A stretch of 63,087 bases of DNA from the NCBI GenBank assembly GCA_900314555.1, contig OMVQ01000119.1, forward strand, positions 1 to 63,087, given 5' to 3'. Of the stretch, positions 34,787 through 45,093 are shown piece by piece. Within the stretch, counting starts at the first letter, position 1. Every line of letters begins with the position of its first letter. Made by a program: the position numbers and the translations under genes. The notes below the pieces were generated by a model. That model was not told where the DNA came from. It worked only from the letters and a program-made list of their open reading frames with translations, and searched no databases. The stretch is from an uncultured Eubacteriales bacterium (GTDB lineage: Bacteria > Bacillota > Clostridia > Lachnospirales > Lachnospiraceae).

Positions 34787-37030
34787 GTGAAATTTGCTAA
34801 TATTATTGTGGATATTTCACATGAAAAACTTGATAAAACATTTCAATATATTATACCGGATAATCTAACTGATAAGATAACGATAGGTTCTCAGGTTGAA
34901 ATACCATTTGGTAAAGGCAACAGGGTTATTAGCGGTTATGTCTTAGAGATAACGGATACTGCATTATATGATGTGGAGAAGTTAAAAGCTGTAATCGGAA
35001 TTAAAAAGGGCAGTCTTAAGGTAGAATCACAGCTTATTGCTCTGGCGTGGTTTATTAAGGAACGCTATGGTTCGACTATGAATAAGGCGCTGAAAACAGT
35101 TATACCGATTAAGCAGTCCGTAAAAAGTCTTGAGAAGAAATATATAAAGCTTAAGGTTAGTAAGGCAGAGGCACTTGATTTATATGCTAAATACAGTGGA
35201 ATGAAAAATACTGTGGCAAGGGCTACAGTCATTAAAGAACTTACTGAAAATGCCATTCTTTCTTATGAACTTGTAACGGATAAGCTTAAGGTTTCAGATG
35301 CGGTTTTGAAGAACCTTGAGAAGTCAGGGATAATTGAGATAATTCGTGATACATTTTACAGAAATCCTGTAGAAGATTATGGAGAGCAGAATTATAATAT
35401 CGAATTAAATGACAGACAGAGAGAAATTGCAGACAGCATAAATGCTGATATAAATGCAGGCAATAATAATACACATCTTATATTTGGAGTTACAGGAAGT
35501 GGCAAAACAGAAGTATATATGGATATTATAGAGAATGTCATTAATAGAGATAAAGAAGTTATTGTGCTTATTCCTGAAATTGCACTTACTTATCAGACGA
35601 TTAAAAGATTCTATAAGAAATTTGGTGACAAGGTATCGATTATTAATTCTAAATTATCGGCAGGTGAAAAGTTCGACCAGTTTGAACGGGCGAAGAATGG
35701 TGAAGTTAAGATTATGATTGGCCCAAGGTCAGCACTGTTTACACCGTTTAGAAATCTCGGACTTATTGTTATAGATGAGGAACATGAGGGCGCATACAAA
35801 AGCGACCAGGTTCCTAAATATCATGCAAGAGATGTGGCAATTGAAAGAGGAAGAATTGCTAATGCAACAGTAATATTAGGTTCGGCAACTCCATCAGTTA
35901 ATACATTTTATAAGGCATTATCAGGCGAATATGTTTTGCACAGACTTGATAAAAGAGCCAATAATAAGAAATTACCGGAAGTTCACATAGTAGATTTGAG
36001 AAAAGAATTAGAATTTGGCAACAGAGATATTCTTAGTATTAAGTTAAAAGAACTGATTGCGGACAGGTTAGCAAAGAAAGAACAGATAATCTTATTTATT
36101 AACAGACGAGGTTATTCTTCATTCGTATCATGTCGTTCCTGTGGCAAATCAATAAAATGTCCACATTGTGATGTTACGCTGACTCTTCATAAATATAGAG
36201 GCGGCGTTGACAAACTTAGATGTCATTATTGTGGATATTCAATTCCGATGCCTAAGGTATGTCCTGTATGTTCTTCTAAATATATAGGCAGGTTTGGAAT
36301 TGGAACTGAGCAGGTCGAGGAAAGAATCAATGAAATATTTCCAATGGCAAGAACACTCAGAATGGATATGGACACTACAAAGGGTAAAAAGGACCATGAA
36401 AATATCCTGTCAGCATTTGCAAATGGAGAGGCTGATATTTTAGTAGGCACACAGATGATTGTAAAGGGACATGATTTTCCGAATGTAAGCTTAGTAGGAA
36501 TTATTGCAGCAGATTTATCATTATTTTCATCTGATTATATGGCATCAGAGCGAACGTTTGAATTGCTTACCCAGGCAGCAGGCAGGGCAGGCAGAGGTGA
36601 TAAAGACGGAGAAGTTGTGGTACAGACTTATAATCCTGAGGAGATGTGTATACAGATGGCTGTGTCGCAGAATTATGAGGAATTCTACAAAAATGAAATC
36701 AGCTACAGAAAGCTGATGGGTTATCCTCCGGTCTGCAATATGTGTGCGATACTTGTGAGTGATAAAAATGAACAGTTAGCACAAAAAGTTGTAAATGATA
36801 TAGCACATAGAATAGAAAAGAGCAACATAGACGGCTTAATGATACTAGGACCATCTAAAGCAATGGTTTCTAAGATAAATGATGTCTATAGAAATGTGAT
36901 CTATATTAAACATACAGACGGAGATGTAATAATCAGAGTCAAAAATGCAATACAGAAATATCTTGAAATGGTAATTGAATATAAAGATGTATCAGTACAG
37001 TTTGATTATAATCCTATGTCAGGATATTAG
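34787..37030 (+). CDS. priA: primosomal protein N' (PriA helicase)
   Basis: 747-aa superfamily-2 3'-5' DNA helicase restarting stalled replication forks. An N-terminal fork-binding domain (about 1-110) and winged helix are followed by Walker A FGVTGSGKTEVY, the DEEH box in IVIDEEHEGAYK, and GSATPSV. Inserted zinc-binding Cys pairs follow (CRSCGKSIKCPHC, then CHYC and CPVC), then helicase motifs including TQAAGRAGRG. A GTG start at 34787 follows GGAG at 6-7 nt spacing. The in-frame ATG at 34775 lies within that ribosome binding site. Downstream is def. Confidence 0.97.
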   Translation: MKFANIIVDISHEKLDKTFQYIIPDNLTDKITIGSQVEIPFGKGNRVISGYVLEITDTALYDVEKLKAVIGIKKGSLKVESQLIALAWFIKERYGSTMNKALKTVIPIKQSVKSLEKKYIKLKVSKAEALDLYAKYSGMKNTVARATVIKELTENAILSYELVTDKLKVSDAVLKNLEKSGIIEIIRDTFYRNPVEDYGEQNYNIELNDRQREIADSINADINAGNNNTHLIFGVTGSGKTEVYMDIIENVINRDKEVIVLIPEIALTYQTIKRFYKKFGDKVSIINSKLSAGEKFDQFERAKNGEVKIMIGPRSALFTPFRNLGLIVIDEEHEGAYKSDQVPKYHARDVAIERGRIANATVILGSATPSVNTFYKALSGEYVLHRLDKRANNKKLPEVHIVDLRKELEFGNRDILSIKLKELIADRLAKKEQIILFINRRGYSSFVSCRSCGKSIKCPHCDVTLTLHKYRGGVDKLRCHYCGYSIPMPKVCPVCSSKYIGRFGIGTEQVEERINEIFPMARTLRMDMDTTKGKKDHENILSAFANGEADILVGTQMIVKGHDFPNVSLVGIIAADLSLFSSDYMASERTFELLTQAAGRAGRGDKDGEVVVQTYNPEEMCIQMAVSQNYEEFYKNEISYRKLMGYPPVCNMCAILVSDKNEQLAQKVVNDIAHRIEKSNIDGLMILGPSKAMVSKINDVYRNVIYIKHTDGDVIIRVKNAIQKYLEMVIEYKDVSVQFDYNPMSGY

Positions 37031-37151
37031 ATTATATTAAAGTGTGATTAGATTATAAGTTATAGAATTATTGTGATTTATGGCATTTGATTATATAACG
37101 TTATAGATTATGAATTTATAATTATAAAGAGAAAAGGAAAAGGTGATAAAA

Positions 37152-37622
37152 ATGGCAATTAGAAATATCAGAACAGTAGGCGATGACGTTCTTAGAAAAG
37201 AATGTAAAGAAGTTAAGGTAATGAATGAAAGAACTAGAGATCTGATTGATGATATGCTAGAAACAATGTATGAAGCAGATGGCGTAGGTCTTGCAGCACC
37301 ACAGGTCGGAGTCCTTAAAAGAATTGTTGTAATAGATATAGGAGATGGTCCTATTATTCTTATTAACCCTAAGGTAGTTGAGACAAGTGGCAGCCAGACA
37401 GGAACGGAAGGGTGTCTTAGCCTTCCAGGTAAAGCAGGTACAGTTACAAGACCTAATTATGCGAAAGTAGTTGCTTTAGATGAGGATATGAATGAAATAG
37501 AGGTCGAAGGAACTGAACTGTTAGCAAGAGCATTATGTCATGAATGTGACCATTTAGATGGCAAGTTGTATATTGACCTTGTAGAGGGAGATTTACAAGA
37601 TACAATGGTGGAGGAAGAATAG
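37152..37622 (+). CDS. def: peptide deformylase
   Basis: 156-aa metalloenzyme removing the formyl group from nascent N-termini. All three signature motifs are intact: GVGLAAPQVG, EGCLSLPG with the metal Cys, and HECDHLDG with the two metal His and catalytic Glu. The frame opens at a GTG at 37143; AGGTG six bases before the ATG at 37152 makes that the more likely start. It heads the def-fmt-rsmB-rlmN-stp-prkC-rsgA-rpe-thiN run, whose members are mostly separated by less than 20 bases. Confidence 0.97.
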   Translation: MAIRNIRTVGDDVLRKECKEVKVMNERTRDLIDDMLETMYEADGVGLAAPQVGVLKRIVVIDIGDGPIILINPKVVETSGSQTGTEGCLSLPGKAGTVTRPNYAKVVALDEDMNEIEVEGTELLARALCHECDHLDGKLYIDLVEGDLQDTMVEEE

Positions 37623-37625
37623 AAT

Positions 37626-38555
37626 ATGAGAATTGTATTTATGGGAACTCCTGACTTTTCGGTAGGAGCATTAGAGTCAATTATAGCAGCAGGACATACA
37701 GTAGAGGCAGTTGTTACACAGCCTGATAAGAAGAAAGGCAGAGGCAATCAGGTACAGTTTACACCTGTTAAGGAAGCTGCATTAAAACATGGTATTACAG
37801 TATACCAGCCGGTTAAAGTAAGAGATGCAGAGTTTGTAAAGATATTGAAAGATATTAATCCTGATGTTATGGTTGTAGTTGCATTTGGACAGATTGTATC
37901 TAAAGAGATTCTTGATATTCCTAAATATGGCTGTATTAATATACACGCATCTCTATTACCAAAATATCGTGGCTCTGCACCGATACAATGGGCAATTATT
38001 AATGGTGATGATAAGACCGGAGTTACTACTATGCAGATGAATGAGGGCATAGATACAGGTGATATTTTAGAAGTATCAGAAATTGAGATAGACAGAAAAG
38101 AAACAGGAGGAAGTCTGTTTGATAAATTATCAGAAGTAGGTGCTAAATTAATTGTCCAGACTCTTGAAAATGTCGAAAAGGGCGCTATTACTCCGATTAA
38201 GCAGAATGAAGAAGAGGCAAGCCACGTTAAGATGCTTAAGAAAGAGTTTGGTAAAATTGACTTTAATAAACCGGCTGTAGAAATAGAAAGACTCATAAGA
38301 GGACTTAATCCATGGCCAAGTGCATATACAAAATTAGATGGTAAAACATTAAAGATATGGGATGCAGATGTAATAGATAAGGAATATGACGGAGTAGTAG
38401 GTGAAATTGTAGATGTTGATAAGAACTGTATATATGTTAAAACAGGTGATAAGACATTAGCAATTAATGAATTACAGTTAGAGGGCAAAAAGAGAATGGA
38501 GACTTCTGCATTCTTACTGGGTTATAAAATAGAAAAAGGAGTAACTCTTTTATGA
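37626..38555 (+). CDS. fmt: methionyl-tRNA formyltransferase
   Basis: 309-aa enzyme formylating initiator Met-tRNA with 10-formyl-THF. The N-terminal Rossmann domain carries MRIVFMGTPDFSVGALE, a catalytic INIHASLLPKYRGSAPIQWAI (folate-site HASLLP) and GVTTMQMNEGIDTGDIL. A C-terminal OB-like tRNA-binding domain follows (from about residue 205, RGLNPWPSAYT). It begins three bases after the def stop and its end overlaps rsmB by four bases. Functional partner of def and consumer of the product of fhs and folD. Confidence 0.98.
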   Translation: MRIVFMGTPDFSVGALESIIAAGHTVEAVVTQPDKKKGRGNQVQFTPVKEAALKHGITVYQPVKVRDAEFVKILKDINPDVMVVVAFGQIVSKEILDIPKYGCINIHASLLPKYRGSAPIQWAIINGDDKTGVTTMQMNEGIDTGDILEVSEIEIDRKETGGSLFDKLSEVGAKLIVQTLENVEKGAITPIKQNEEEASHVKMLKKEFGKIDFNKPAVEIERLIRGLNPWPSAYTKLDGKTLKIWDADVIDKEYDGVVGEIVDVDKNCIYVKTGDKTLAINELQLEGKKRMETSAFLLGYKIEKGVTLL

Positions 38556-40057
38556 TGAATAAAGAGAGTGTGAAAACAGGCAGTAATTCAAAAATAGAGA
38601 AAAACACGAAGATACATAATAATTCAAAAACTAATGTAAATTCAAAAACTGACAGGAAAATACAAAACAATTCAAAGGCTATGACGAAATCAGGTAATAA
38701 GAATAATCGTGAAATAATAATTGAGATTCTTATACAGGTTTTAGAAGAGGGTAGATTAAGTCATCTTGCACTAAGAGATAAGTTAGAGCAATATAATTTC
38801 TTAGAGAAGCAGGATAAGGCGTTTATTAACAGAGTATCAGAGGGAACAATTGAACGTAAGATAACAATTGATTATATAATAGATGAGTTTTCTAAGACGA
38901 AGGTTAAGAAAATGAAGCCTTTAATAAGAGAACTTCTAAGAATGTCAGTTTACCAGATTATGTATATGGAGTCAGTTCCTGACAGTGCTGTATGTAACGA
39001 AGCTGTTAAGATTGCTAAGAAACGAGGCTTTTCTAATCTGTCAGGTTTCGTAAATGGTGTATTAAGAAATATTTCAAGGAATAAAGATAATATTAAATAT
39101 CCGGATATTAATAAAGATAAGATACCTTTCTATTCGGTCAGATATTCTATGCCTGAATGGTTAATAAGTTCATTTATCAGAGATTATGGTGAAGATATTA
39201 CCATTGACATGTTAGACAGTATGCTTATTGAAGATGATAAAAATGTAACTGTAAGAATTAACACATCTAAGGCTCAGCCTGATAAAGTGATTTCTATGTT
39301 AGAAGAACAGGGAATACATACGGTAAAATCAGAGTTTGCAGATAATGCACTTATTATAAGTGGATATGATAATATCGATAACATAGAAGCATTTAGAAAA
39401 GGATATATACAGATACAGGATATAAGCTCTATGTTAGTTGGTCAGATAAGTGGCATTAAAGAGAATATGGTCTGTATTGATATGTGTGCCGCACCGGGTG
39501 GAAAGAGTATGCATATGGCAGATTTACTTAATGGAACAGGTATGGTTTACTCAAGAGATTTAACGGATAATAAAGTTAAGATGATAGAAGAAAATGTTAA
39601 AAGATGCTGCTTTAATAATATAACTGTGGAGAAACAGGATGCAACAGCATATGTAAACAAAGATGATGAAAAAGCCGATATAGTTATTGCTGACGTTCCA
39701 TGTTCTGGTATGGGTGTGTTAAGAAAGAAAACAGATATAAAATATAATATATCAGAAGACAGTGTGAAAGAATTAGCAAAAATTTCACAGAATATTCTTA
39801 AAAATGCAGTAAAATATCTTAAAAAGGGTGGAATATTAATATTTAGTACCTGTACCATGAACAGATTAGAAAATGATAAGACAAGAGAATGGCTGATTAG
39901 TGAGATGGGACTTGAACCCGTCGACTTTACAGAATACTTAGGTAATGGTATATTAGACATTAAAATGAATAGAGAAAGTGTTAAGAAAGGTTACTTACAG
40001 TTATTTATGACTAAAGATTTTGATGGATTTTATATAAGTAAATTTATCAAAAGATAA
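38552..40057 (+). CDS. rsmB: 16S rRNA (cytosine-967-C5) methyltransferase RsmB
   Basis: 501-aa rRNA methyltransferase with an N-terminal NusB-like domain (about 50-190, LRDKLEQYNFLEKQDKAFINRVSEGTI) and a C-terminal SAM-dependent RsmB/Nol1 domain. The latter has the SAM motif CAAPGGKSMHMADLL, ADVPCSGMGVLRKKTDIKY with the first catalytic Cys, and FSTCTMNRLEN with the nucleophilic Cys. An extra basic, Asn/Lys/Ser-rich N-terminal tail of about 50 residues, with repeated N-S-K words, precedes the NusB domain and may be disordered. The start overlaps fmt by four bases (ATGA). Confidence 0.96.
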   Translation: MMNKESVKTGSNSKIEKNTKIHNNSKTNVNSKTDRKIQNNSKAMTKSGNKNNREIIIEILIQVLEEGRLSHLALRDKLEQYNFLEKQDKAFINRVSEGTIERKITIDYIIDEFSKTKVKKMKPLIRELLRMSVYQIMYMESVPDSAVCNEAVKIAKKRGFSNLSGFVNGVLRNISRNKDNIKYPDINKDKIPFYSVRYSMPEWLISSFIRDYGEDITIDMLDSMLIEDDKNVTVRINTSKAQPDKVISMLEEQGIHTVKSEFADNALIISGYDNIDNIEAFRKGYIQIQDISSMLVGQISGIKENMVCIDMCAAPGGKSMHMADLLNGTGMVYSRDLTDNKVKMIEENVKRCCFNNITVEKQDATAYVNKDDEKADIVIADVPCSGMGVLRKKTDIKYNISEDSVKELAKISQNILKNAVKYLKKGGILIFSTCTMNRLENDKTREWLISEMGLEPVDFTEYLGNGILDIKMNRESVKKGYLQLFMTKDFDGFYISKFIKR

Positions 40058-40064
40058 GAAAGGT

Positions 40065-41138
40065 ATGGACATAACCATGGAAAAACAGGATATTATGTTA
40101 TATAGCCTTGATGAATTAAAGGAATATCTTAATTCAATTGGCGAAAAGCCGTTCAGAGCAAAACAGATATATGAATGGCTTCATCAGAAACTTGTGGAAA
40201 GTTTCGATGATATGACTAATATTTCAAAAAATTTAAAAGAAAAGTTAAATAATGATTTCTATATACAATCATTAGAAATGGTTCAGGTTTTAACTTCTAA
40301 AATAGATGGAACGCAGAAATTTTTATTCAGGTTAAATGATGGAAATGTAATAGAAAGTGTTTTGATGAGATATAAGCATGGTAATTCAGTATGTATATCT
40401 ACACAGGTAGGCTGCAGAATGGGTTGTCGTTTCTGTGCATCTACGTTAGATGGGCTTGTAAGAAACCTTAAACCATCAGAGATGTTAGAAGAGATTTATT
40501 ATATTCAGAGGTACTCTAAGGAAAGAGTTTCTAATATTGTTCTGATGGGAAGCGGAGAGCCAATGGACAATTTTGATAATGTTTTAGCCTTTGTAAAAGC
40601 TATATCTGATGAAAATGGCTTGCATATTAGTCAAAGAAATATTACAATATCATCATGTGGTCTGGCAGAGAAGATAAAAGAATTAGCAGATTCTAATGTA
40701 CAGGTAACACTTGCATTGTCATTGCATGCAGCAGATGATGAGACCAGAAAACAGCTTATGCCAATAGCATATAAGTATTCTATAAGAGAAGTATTAGAGG
40801 CTTGTCAGTATTTCTTTGATAAGACAGGAAGAAGAATTACATTTGAATACAGTCTTGTGGCAGGTGTTAATGATACAAAGGAAGAAGCAGCTAAACTTGT
40901 GCATTTAATAAAAGGAATGAATTGCCATGTTAATCTCATTCCTGTTAATCCTATAAAAGAAAGAGATTTTAAGAGGTCTACAAAAGTTAATATAGCATTA
41001 TTTAAGGGACATCTTGAAAAAAATGGTATTAATGCAACAGTTAGAAGAGAAATGGGTTCAGACATACAAGGTGCCTGCGGACAGCTTCGAAAGAGTTTCA
41101 TAGAAGAGGAAGCAGGAGAAAAGGAGGTATTATCTTGA
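40065..41138 (+). CDS. rlmN: dual-specificity RNA methyltransferase RlmN
   Basis: 357-aa radical SAM enzyme methylating C2 of adenine 2503 in 23S rRNA and A37 of some tRNAs. The iron-sulfur motif CRMGCRFCAST is intact. The second essential Cys is in GACGQL near the C-terminus. LMGSGEPMDNFDNV and LALSLHAADDETR are typical. The start is uncertain: 40065 lies only a base or two after AAAGG, while an in-frame ATG at 40077 gives looser spacing. The stop overlaps the stp start (TTGA). Confidence 0.97.
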   Translation: MDITMEKQDIMLYSLDELKEYLNSIGEKPFRAKQIYEWLHQKLVESFDDMTNISKNLKEKLNNDFYIQSLEMVQVLTSKIDGTQKFLFRLNDGNVIESVLMRYKHGNSVCISTQVGCRMGCRFCASTLDGLVRNLKPSEMLEEIYYIQRYSKERVSNIVLMGSGEPMDNFDNVLAFVKAISDENGLHISQRNITISSCGLAEKIKELADSNVQVTLALSLHAADDETRKQLMPIAYKYSIREVLEACQYFFDKTGRRITFEYSLVAGVNDTKEEAAKLVHLIKGMNCHVNLIPVNPIKERDFKRSTKVNIALFKGHLEKNGINATVRREMGSDIQGACGQLRKSFIEEEAGEKEVLS

Positions 41139-41857
41139 AAGCATTTGCAAAAACAGATATAGGCGCTAAGAGACAAACAAATCAGGATTATATTTTTTGT
41201 TCAATGCAGCCGGTAGGGAGTTTACCTAACCTTTTCATTGTGGCAGATGGAATGGGCGGACATAAGGCAGGAGATTTAGCATCAAGGTATACAGTTGAAA
41301 AGTTTCTTGATTCTGTAAGGGACTCTGAAGCTGAGAATCCTATATCTATAATAGAAGAAGCAGTCAGGTATGCTAATCTTGCTTTAATGGATAAAGCGAA
41401 AGAAAGTATTGATTATGAAGGAATGGGAACTACGCTTGTTGTAGCAACGTTTATTGATAAGTCATTGTATATTGCCAATGTAGGCGATAGCAGGTTATAT
41501 ATTGTAAATAATGAGATACAGCAGATAACAAGAGACCATTCTTTAGTAGAAGAAATGATTAATCTCGGAGAAATTGACCGAAAGAATGCAAGAACACATG
41601 AGAAGAAGAATATAATTACTAGAGCAATCGGAGTTGATTCAGAGGTTGTAGCAGATTTCTTTGAAGTTGAATACTCAAAGGGAGATATTATTCTAATGTG
41701 TTCCGATGGGTTATCAAATATGATAGAAGATGAAGATATGAAGATAATTATTAACGAGGGAAACGATCTATCAGAAATTGCTAATAAACTTATAGAAGTA
41801 GCTAATAATAACGGTGGCAAGGATAATATTTCAGTTGTTCTTGTAGAACCCGATTAA
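41135..41857 (+). CDS. Stp1/PrpC-family Ser/Thr protein phosphatase (PP2C)
   Basis: 240-aa PP2C phosphatase. Metal-binding and catalytic motifs are in order: RQTNQDYIF, VADGMGGHKAGDLAS, GMGTTLVVA, VGDSRLYIV, ITRDHSLVEEMI, ILMCSDGLSNMI and GGKDNISVVLV. It starts at a TTG with AAGGAGG eight bases upstream, overlapping the rlmN stop. The PASTA kinase follows, and in Firmicutes the two act as an opposing pair controlling cell-wall and division proteins. Cytoplasmic, manganese-dependent by family. Confidence 0.97.
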   Translation: MKAFAKTDIGAKRQTNQDYIFCSMQPVGSLPNLFIVADGMGGHKAGDLASRYTVEKFLDSVRDSEAENPISIIEEAVRYANLALMDKAKESIDYEGMGTTLVVATFIDKSLYIANVGDSRLYIVNNEIQQITRDHSLVEEMINLGEIDRKNARTHEKKNIITRAIGVDSEVVADFFEVEYSKGDIILMCSDGLSNMIEDEDMKIIINEGNDLSEIANKLIEVANNNGGKDNISVVLVEPD

Positions 41858-41871
41858 GAAGAGGTGCAATT

Positions 41872-44175
41872 ATGTTAAGAAAAGGTATGTTTATCAGTGA
41901 TCGATATGAGATTATCGATAAAGTCGGTTCAGGCGGAATGTCTGATGTATATAAAGCAAAATGTCATAAATTAAACAGATATGTTGCTATAAAGGTTTTG
42001 AAACCGGAATTCAGCGAAGACAAGAATTTCGTATCTAAATTCAGAGTTGAAGCACAGTCAGCAGCAGGATTATCTCATCCTAATATTGTCAATGTATTTG
42101 ATGTTGGTGAAGATGACGGAATCTATTATATCGTAATGGAGTTAATAGAAGGTATAACACTTAAGAAATATATTGACAGAAAAGGTAAGCTGCCTGTTAA
42201 GGAAGCAGTAAGTATTCTTATTCAGGTTGCACAGGGAATTGAAGCAGCACATAATAATCATATTATCCATAGAGATATAAAACCACAGAATATTATTATT
42301 TCTAAAGAGGGAAAAGTAAAAGTTACAGATTTTGGTATTGCAAGGGCAGCATCAACTAATACGATAAGTTCTAATGCTATGGGTTCAGTACATTACATCT
42401 CACCTGAACAGGCAAAAGGTGGTTTTATAGATGAGAAGAGTGATATTTATTCACTTGGTATTACTTTATATGAGATGGTTACAGGAAGACTTCCATTTGA
42501 GGGAGATTCTACAGTATCAATTGCATTACAGCATGTACAGAATGAATTACCATCACCATTAATCTATGTGCCTGATCTTCCTATAAGTGTAGAGAAGATA
42601 ATTGAGAAATGTACACAGAAGAAGCCAGACAGAAGATATCTTAAGGTGTCTTCTCTGATAGCGGATTTAAAGAAATCATTAATTTCGCCGGATGAAGATT
42701 TTGTTCAGATGGTGACATTAGATGAGAATGGTGCTACTCGAATGATATCTGATGAAGAAGTATCACAGATTAGAAAAGAATCAGGCTTTGAAAGACAGGA
42801 GATAGACATTCCTGTAATAGGCAAGGATAATGAATTATTAGATCCTGAAGATGACGACGATGATGATGTTGAAGATGATCTTGAAGATGAATTAGATGAA
42901 GACGATAATCCAAAGTTAGATAAGATTATAGCAATTGGTGGTATAGTTACCGCTGTGGTAATTGTAATAATTGTGGCATTTGTTGTTATATCATTTGCAG
43001 GAAATGGCTGCAGTGGCTCTTCTAAGAAAGATAAGACAACAGCAGAGACAACATTAGATGCGAAACATACTAAAGTACCAAATGTTGTAGGTCTTACACA
43101 GGACGAAGCTATTGAGAAGCTTAAAGCTGCAACATTAGGATACAAAGTTAAAGAAGAGTATGATAATAAGATTAAAGAGGGCTACGTTATCAGTACATCG
43201 GAAGATGCAGATACAGTTGTTGAGAAGAATACAACAATTACAATTGTAGTAAGCCGTGGTTCAAAAGACGTTGAAGTACAGGACGTAGTAGGCAAGACTA
43301 AGGATGAGGCTAAGAAGATATTAACTGATTCAGGACTTAAGGTTAAGATAGAATATAAAGCAGATAACAGTGTGGAATTAGATAAAGTAATAAGTACTGA
43401 TCCGGCAGCATATACACAGGCAAAATATGGTGATGATATTACTGTCTATGTAAGTTCAGGAAGTGATTCAACAGAGGTGCTGGTTCCTAATCTTGTAGGT
43501 CTGTCAACACAGGATGCAGCTAAGGCATCATTAGAGGCACAGGGACTTAAACTTGGAGAAGTCGGTGAAATGTATAGTGACAGCATTGAAAAAGGAAAGG
43601 TTGCTAAACAGGACGTTGATGCTAAGAGTAAGGTTCCACAGGGAACAACTGTTAACATCTGGATAAGTAAAGGACCTGAAGAGAAGCCAAAAGTTCCTAA
43701 TCTCGTAGGAAGAACAGAAGATGAGGCAAAGGCATTATTAAAAGCAAATGGCCTTGAAGCAGGTGAAGCAAAATCTGAATATAGTGATACTGTAGCGAAT
43801 GGTAAGATTATCAGCCAGACAGTTCAGGCTGACAGTACAGTTGAAAAGGGAAGTTCAGTTGGATATACAGTAAGTAAAGGACCAAAACCTACTGAAAAAC
43901 CTAGTGAGACAACACCGGCAGCTAAGACGGTTAAGAAGAATATATCAAGAGATAATCTTAATATTCCTGCTGATATAACATCAGGTGAATTAATAGCTGA
44001 TATAGAAGTTAAATGTTCTAATAAGACAGAAAATTATTCACAGAACCTTGGTAATTATGAAGGATTTTCAACAGCTACAATAAATCAGTCTGTAGATAGT
44101 ACAGCACAGTCAGCAACTATAACTGTTAAATTAGATGGTACAGTTGTATATACATGTGATGTAGTATTTAATTAA
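41872..44175 (+). CDS. prkC: PASTA-domain Ser/Thr protein kinase (PrkC/Stk1 type)
   Basis: 767-aa membrane kinase sensing peptidoglycan. Kinase domain about 1-270: glycine loop VGSGGMSDVY, catalytic Lys in VAIKVLKPE, HRDIKPQN, DFGIAR and SPEQA. A juxtamembrane segment with an unbroken acidic stretch (about 322-345) precedes one membrane helix (about 353-376). Outside are four PASTA domains starting near residue 401, each opening with a V-x-x-V-V/L-G motif, then a Pro/Thr linker and an extra C-terminal beta-rich domain of about 90 residues (from NISRDNLNIP). The C-terminal domain is not one I can name. The phosphatase gene is directly upstream. Confidence 0.96.
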   Translation: MLRKGMFISDRYEIIDKVGSGGMSDVYKAKCHKLNRYVAIKVLKPEFSEDKNFVSKFRVEAQSAAGLSHPNIVNVFDVGEDDGIYYIVMELIEGITLKKYIDRKGKLPVKEAVSILIQVAQGIEAAHNNHIIHRDIKPQNIIISKEGKVKVTDFGIARAASTNTISSNAMGSVHYISPEQAKGGFIDEKSDIYSLGITLYEMVTGRLPFEGDSTVSIALQHVQNELPSPLIYVPDLPISVEKIIEKCTQKKPDRRYLKVSSLIADLKKSLISPDEDFVQMVTLDENGATRMISDEEVSQIRKESGFERQEIDIPVIGKDNELLDPEDDDDDDVEDDLEDELDEDDNPKLDKIIAIGGIVTAVVIVIIVAFVVISFAGNGCSGSSKKDKTTAETTLDAKHTKVPNVVGLTQDEAIEKLKAATLGYKVKEEYDNKIKEGYVISTSEDADTVVEKNTTITIVVSRGSKDVEVQDVVGKTKDEAKKILTDSGLKVKIEYKADNSVELDKVISTDPAAYTQAKYGDDITVYVSSGSDSTEVLVPNLVGLSTQDAAKASLEAQGLKLGEVGEMYSDSIEKGKVAKQDVDAKSKVPQGTTVNIWISKGPEEKPKVPNLVGRTEDEAKALLKANGLEAGEAKSEYSDTVANGKIISQTVQADSTVEKGSSVGYTVSKGPKPTEKPSETTPAAKTVKKNISRDNLNIPADITSGELIADIEVKCSNKTENYSQNLGNYEGFSTATINQSVDSTAQSATITVKLDGTVVYTCDVVFN

Positions 44176-44204
44176 GCTAAGTATAATACTGAATGAAGGT
44201 AAAT

Positions 44205-45089
44205 ATGCAAGGAAAGATCATAAAAGGAATAGCTGGATTCTACTATGTACACGTTGTACATAGTGGAATCTATGAATGTAAAGCAAAAGGTGTATTCAGA
44301 AATAAGAAGATAAAGCCATTAGTTGGTGATAATGTCGAGATTGAAATTCTTGACGAAGAAAATAGAATAGGTAATATCATAAATATTTATGATAGAGAGA
44401 ACGAATTAATCAGGCCTGCTGTATCTAATATCAGTCAGGCTTTGGTTGTTTTCGCCATAGCTAATCCAATGCCTAACTTAAATCTTTTAGACAGATTCTT
44501 AGTTATGATGGAGAAAAACGGAATTGATACAATTATATGCTTTAATAAGATTGATTTAGTAGATGAAGAAGAGATTCTTAAAATGCGGGATATCTATGTT
44601 AAAGCAGGATATCATGTGATGTTTACATCAACTAAGGAGAATATGGGAATTGAAGAAGTGCTAAGAGTAATAGATGGCAAGACAACAGCATTTGCAGGTC
44701 CATCCGGTGTAGGCAAGTCATCACTGTTAAATGCATTGATTCCGGAAGCTAACTCGCAAACAGGCGAAATAAGTGAGAAAATTAAACGTGGTAAACATAC
44801 TACAAGACATACGGAGATATTTAATGTAAGTGATAATACTTATCTGATGGATACTCCGGGCTTTAGTTCTCTATATGTAAATGATTTTGAGAAAGAAGAA
44901 CTTAAGAATTATTTCAGGGAATTCATCGAATATAACAATGGCTGTAGATTTGCAGGTTGTGTTCATGTGAATGAACCTGACTGCCTTGTAAAGGAAGCGG
45001 TAGAAAATGGCGAAATCAGCCAGTCAAGATATGAAAATTATATTCTGATGTATGAAGAAATTAAAAATAAAAAGAGTACGTGGAGGTAG
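44205..45089 (+). CDS. rsgA: ribosome small-subunit biogenesis GTPase RsgA
   Basis: 294-aa circularly permuted GTPase acting late in 30S maturation. An N-terminal OB fold is followed by permuted motifs: FNKIDLVD (G4), then P-loop [18 protein letters not shown], and DTPGFSS (G3). The C-terminal zinc module has [20 protein letters not shown]. The frame opens at 44193, but AAGG five bases before the ATG at 44205 supports the later start. Part of the prkC operon, where Bacillus has the same gene (yloQ/cpgA). Confidence 0.97.
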   Translation: MQGKIIKGIAGFYYVHVVHSGIYECKAKGVFRNKKIKPLVGDNVEIEILDEENRIGNIINIYDRENELIRPAVSNISQALVVFAIANPMPNLNLLDRFLVMMEKNGIDTIICFNKIDLVDEEEILKMRDIYVKAGYHVMFTSTKENMGIEEVLRVIDGKTTAFAGPSGVGKSSLLNALIPEANSQTGEISEKIKRGKHTTRHTEIFNVSDNTYLMDTPGFSSLYVNDFEKEELKNYFREFIEYNNGCRFAGCVHVNEPDCLVKEAVENGEISQSRYENYILMYEEIKNKKSTWR

Positions 45090-45093
45090 AGAT

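Noticed and set aside
37748..38488. 246-aa open frame antisense to fmt
   Set aside because: Long but Ser/Leu-rich shadow of a well-supported gene; same for the antisense frames over rpe, ftsK, prkC and uppP.
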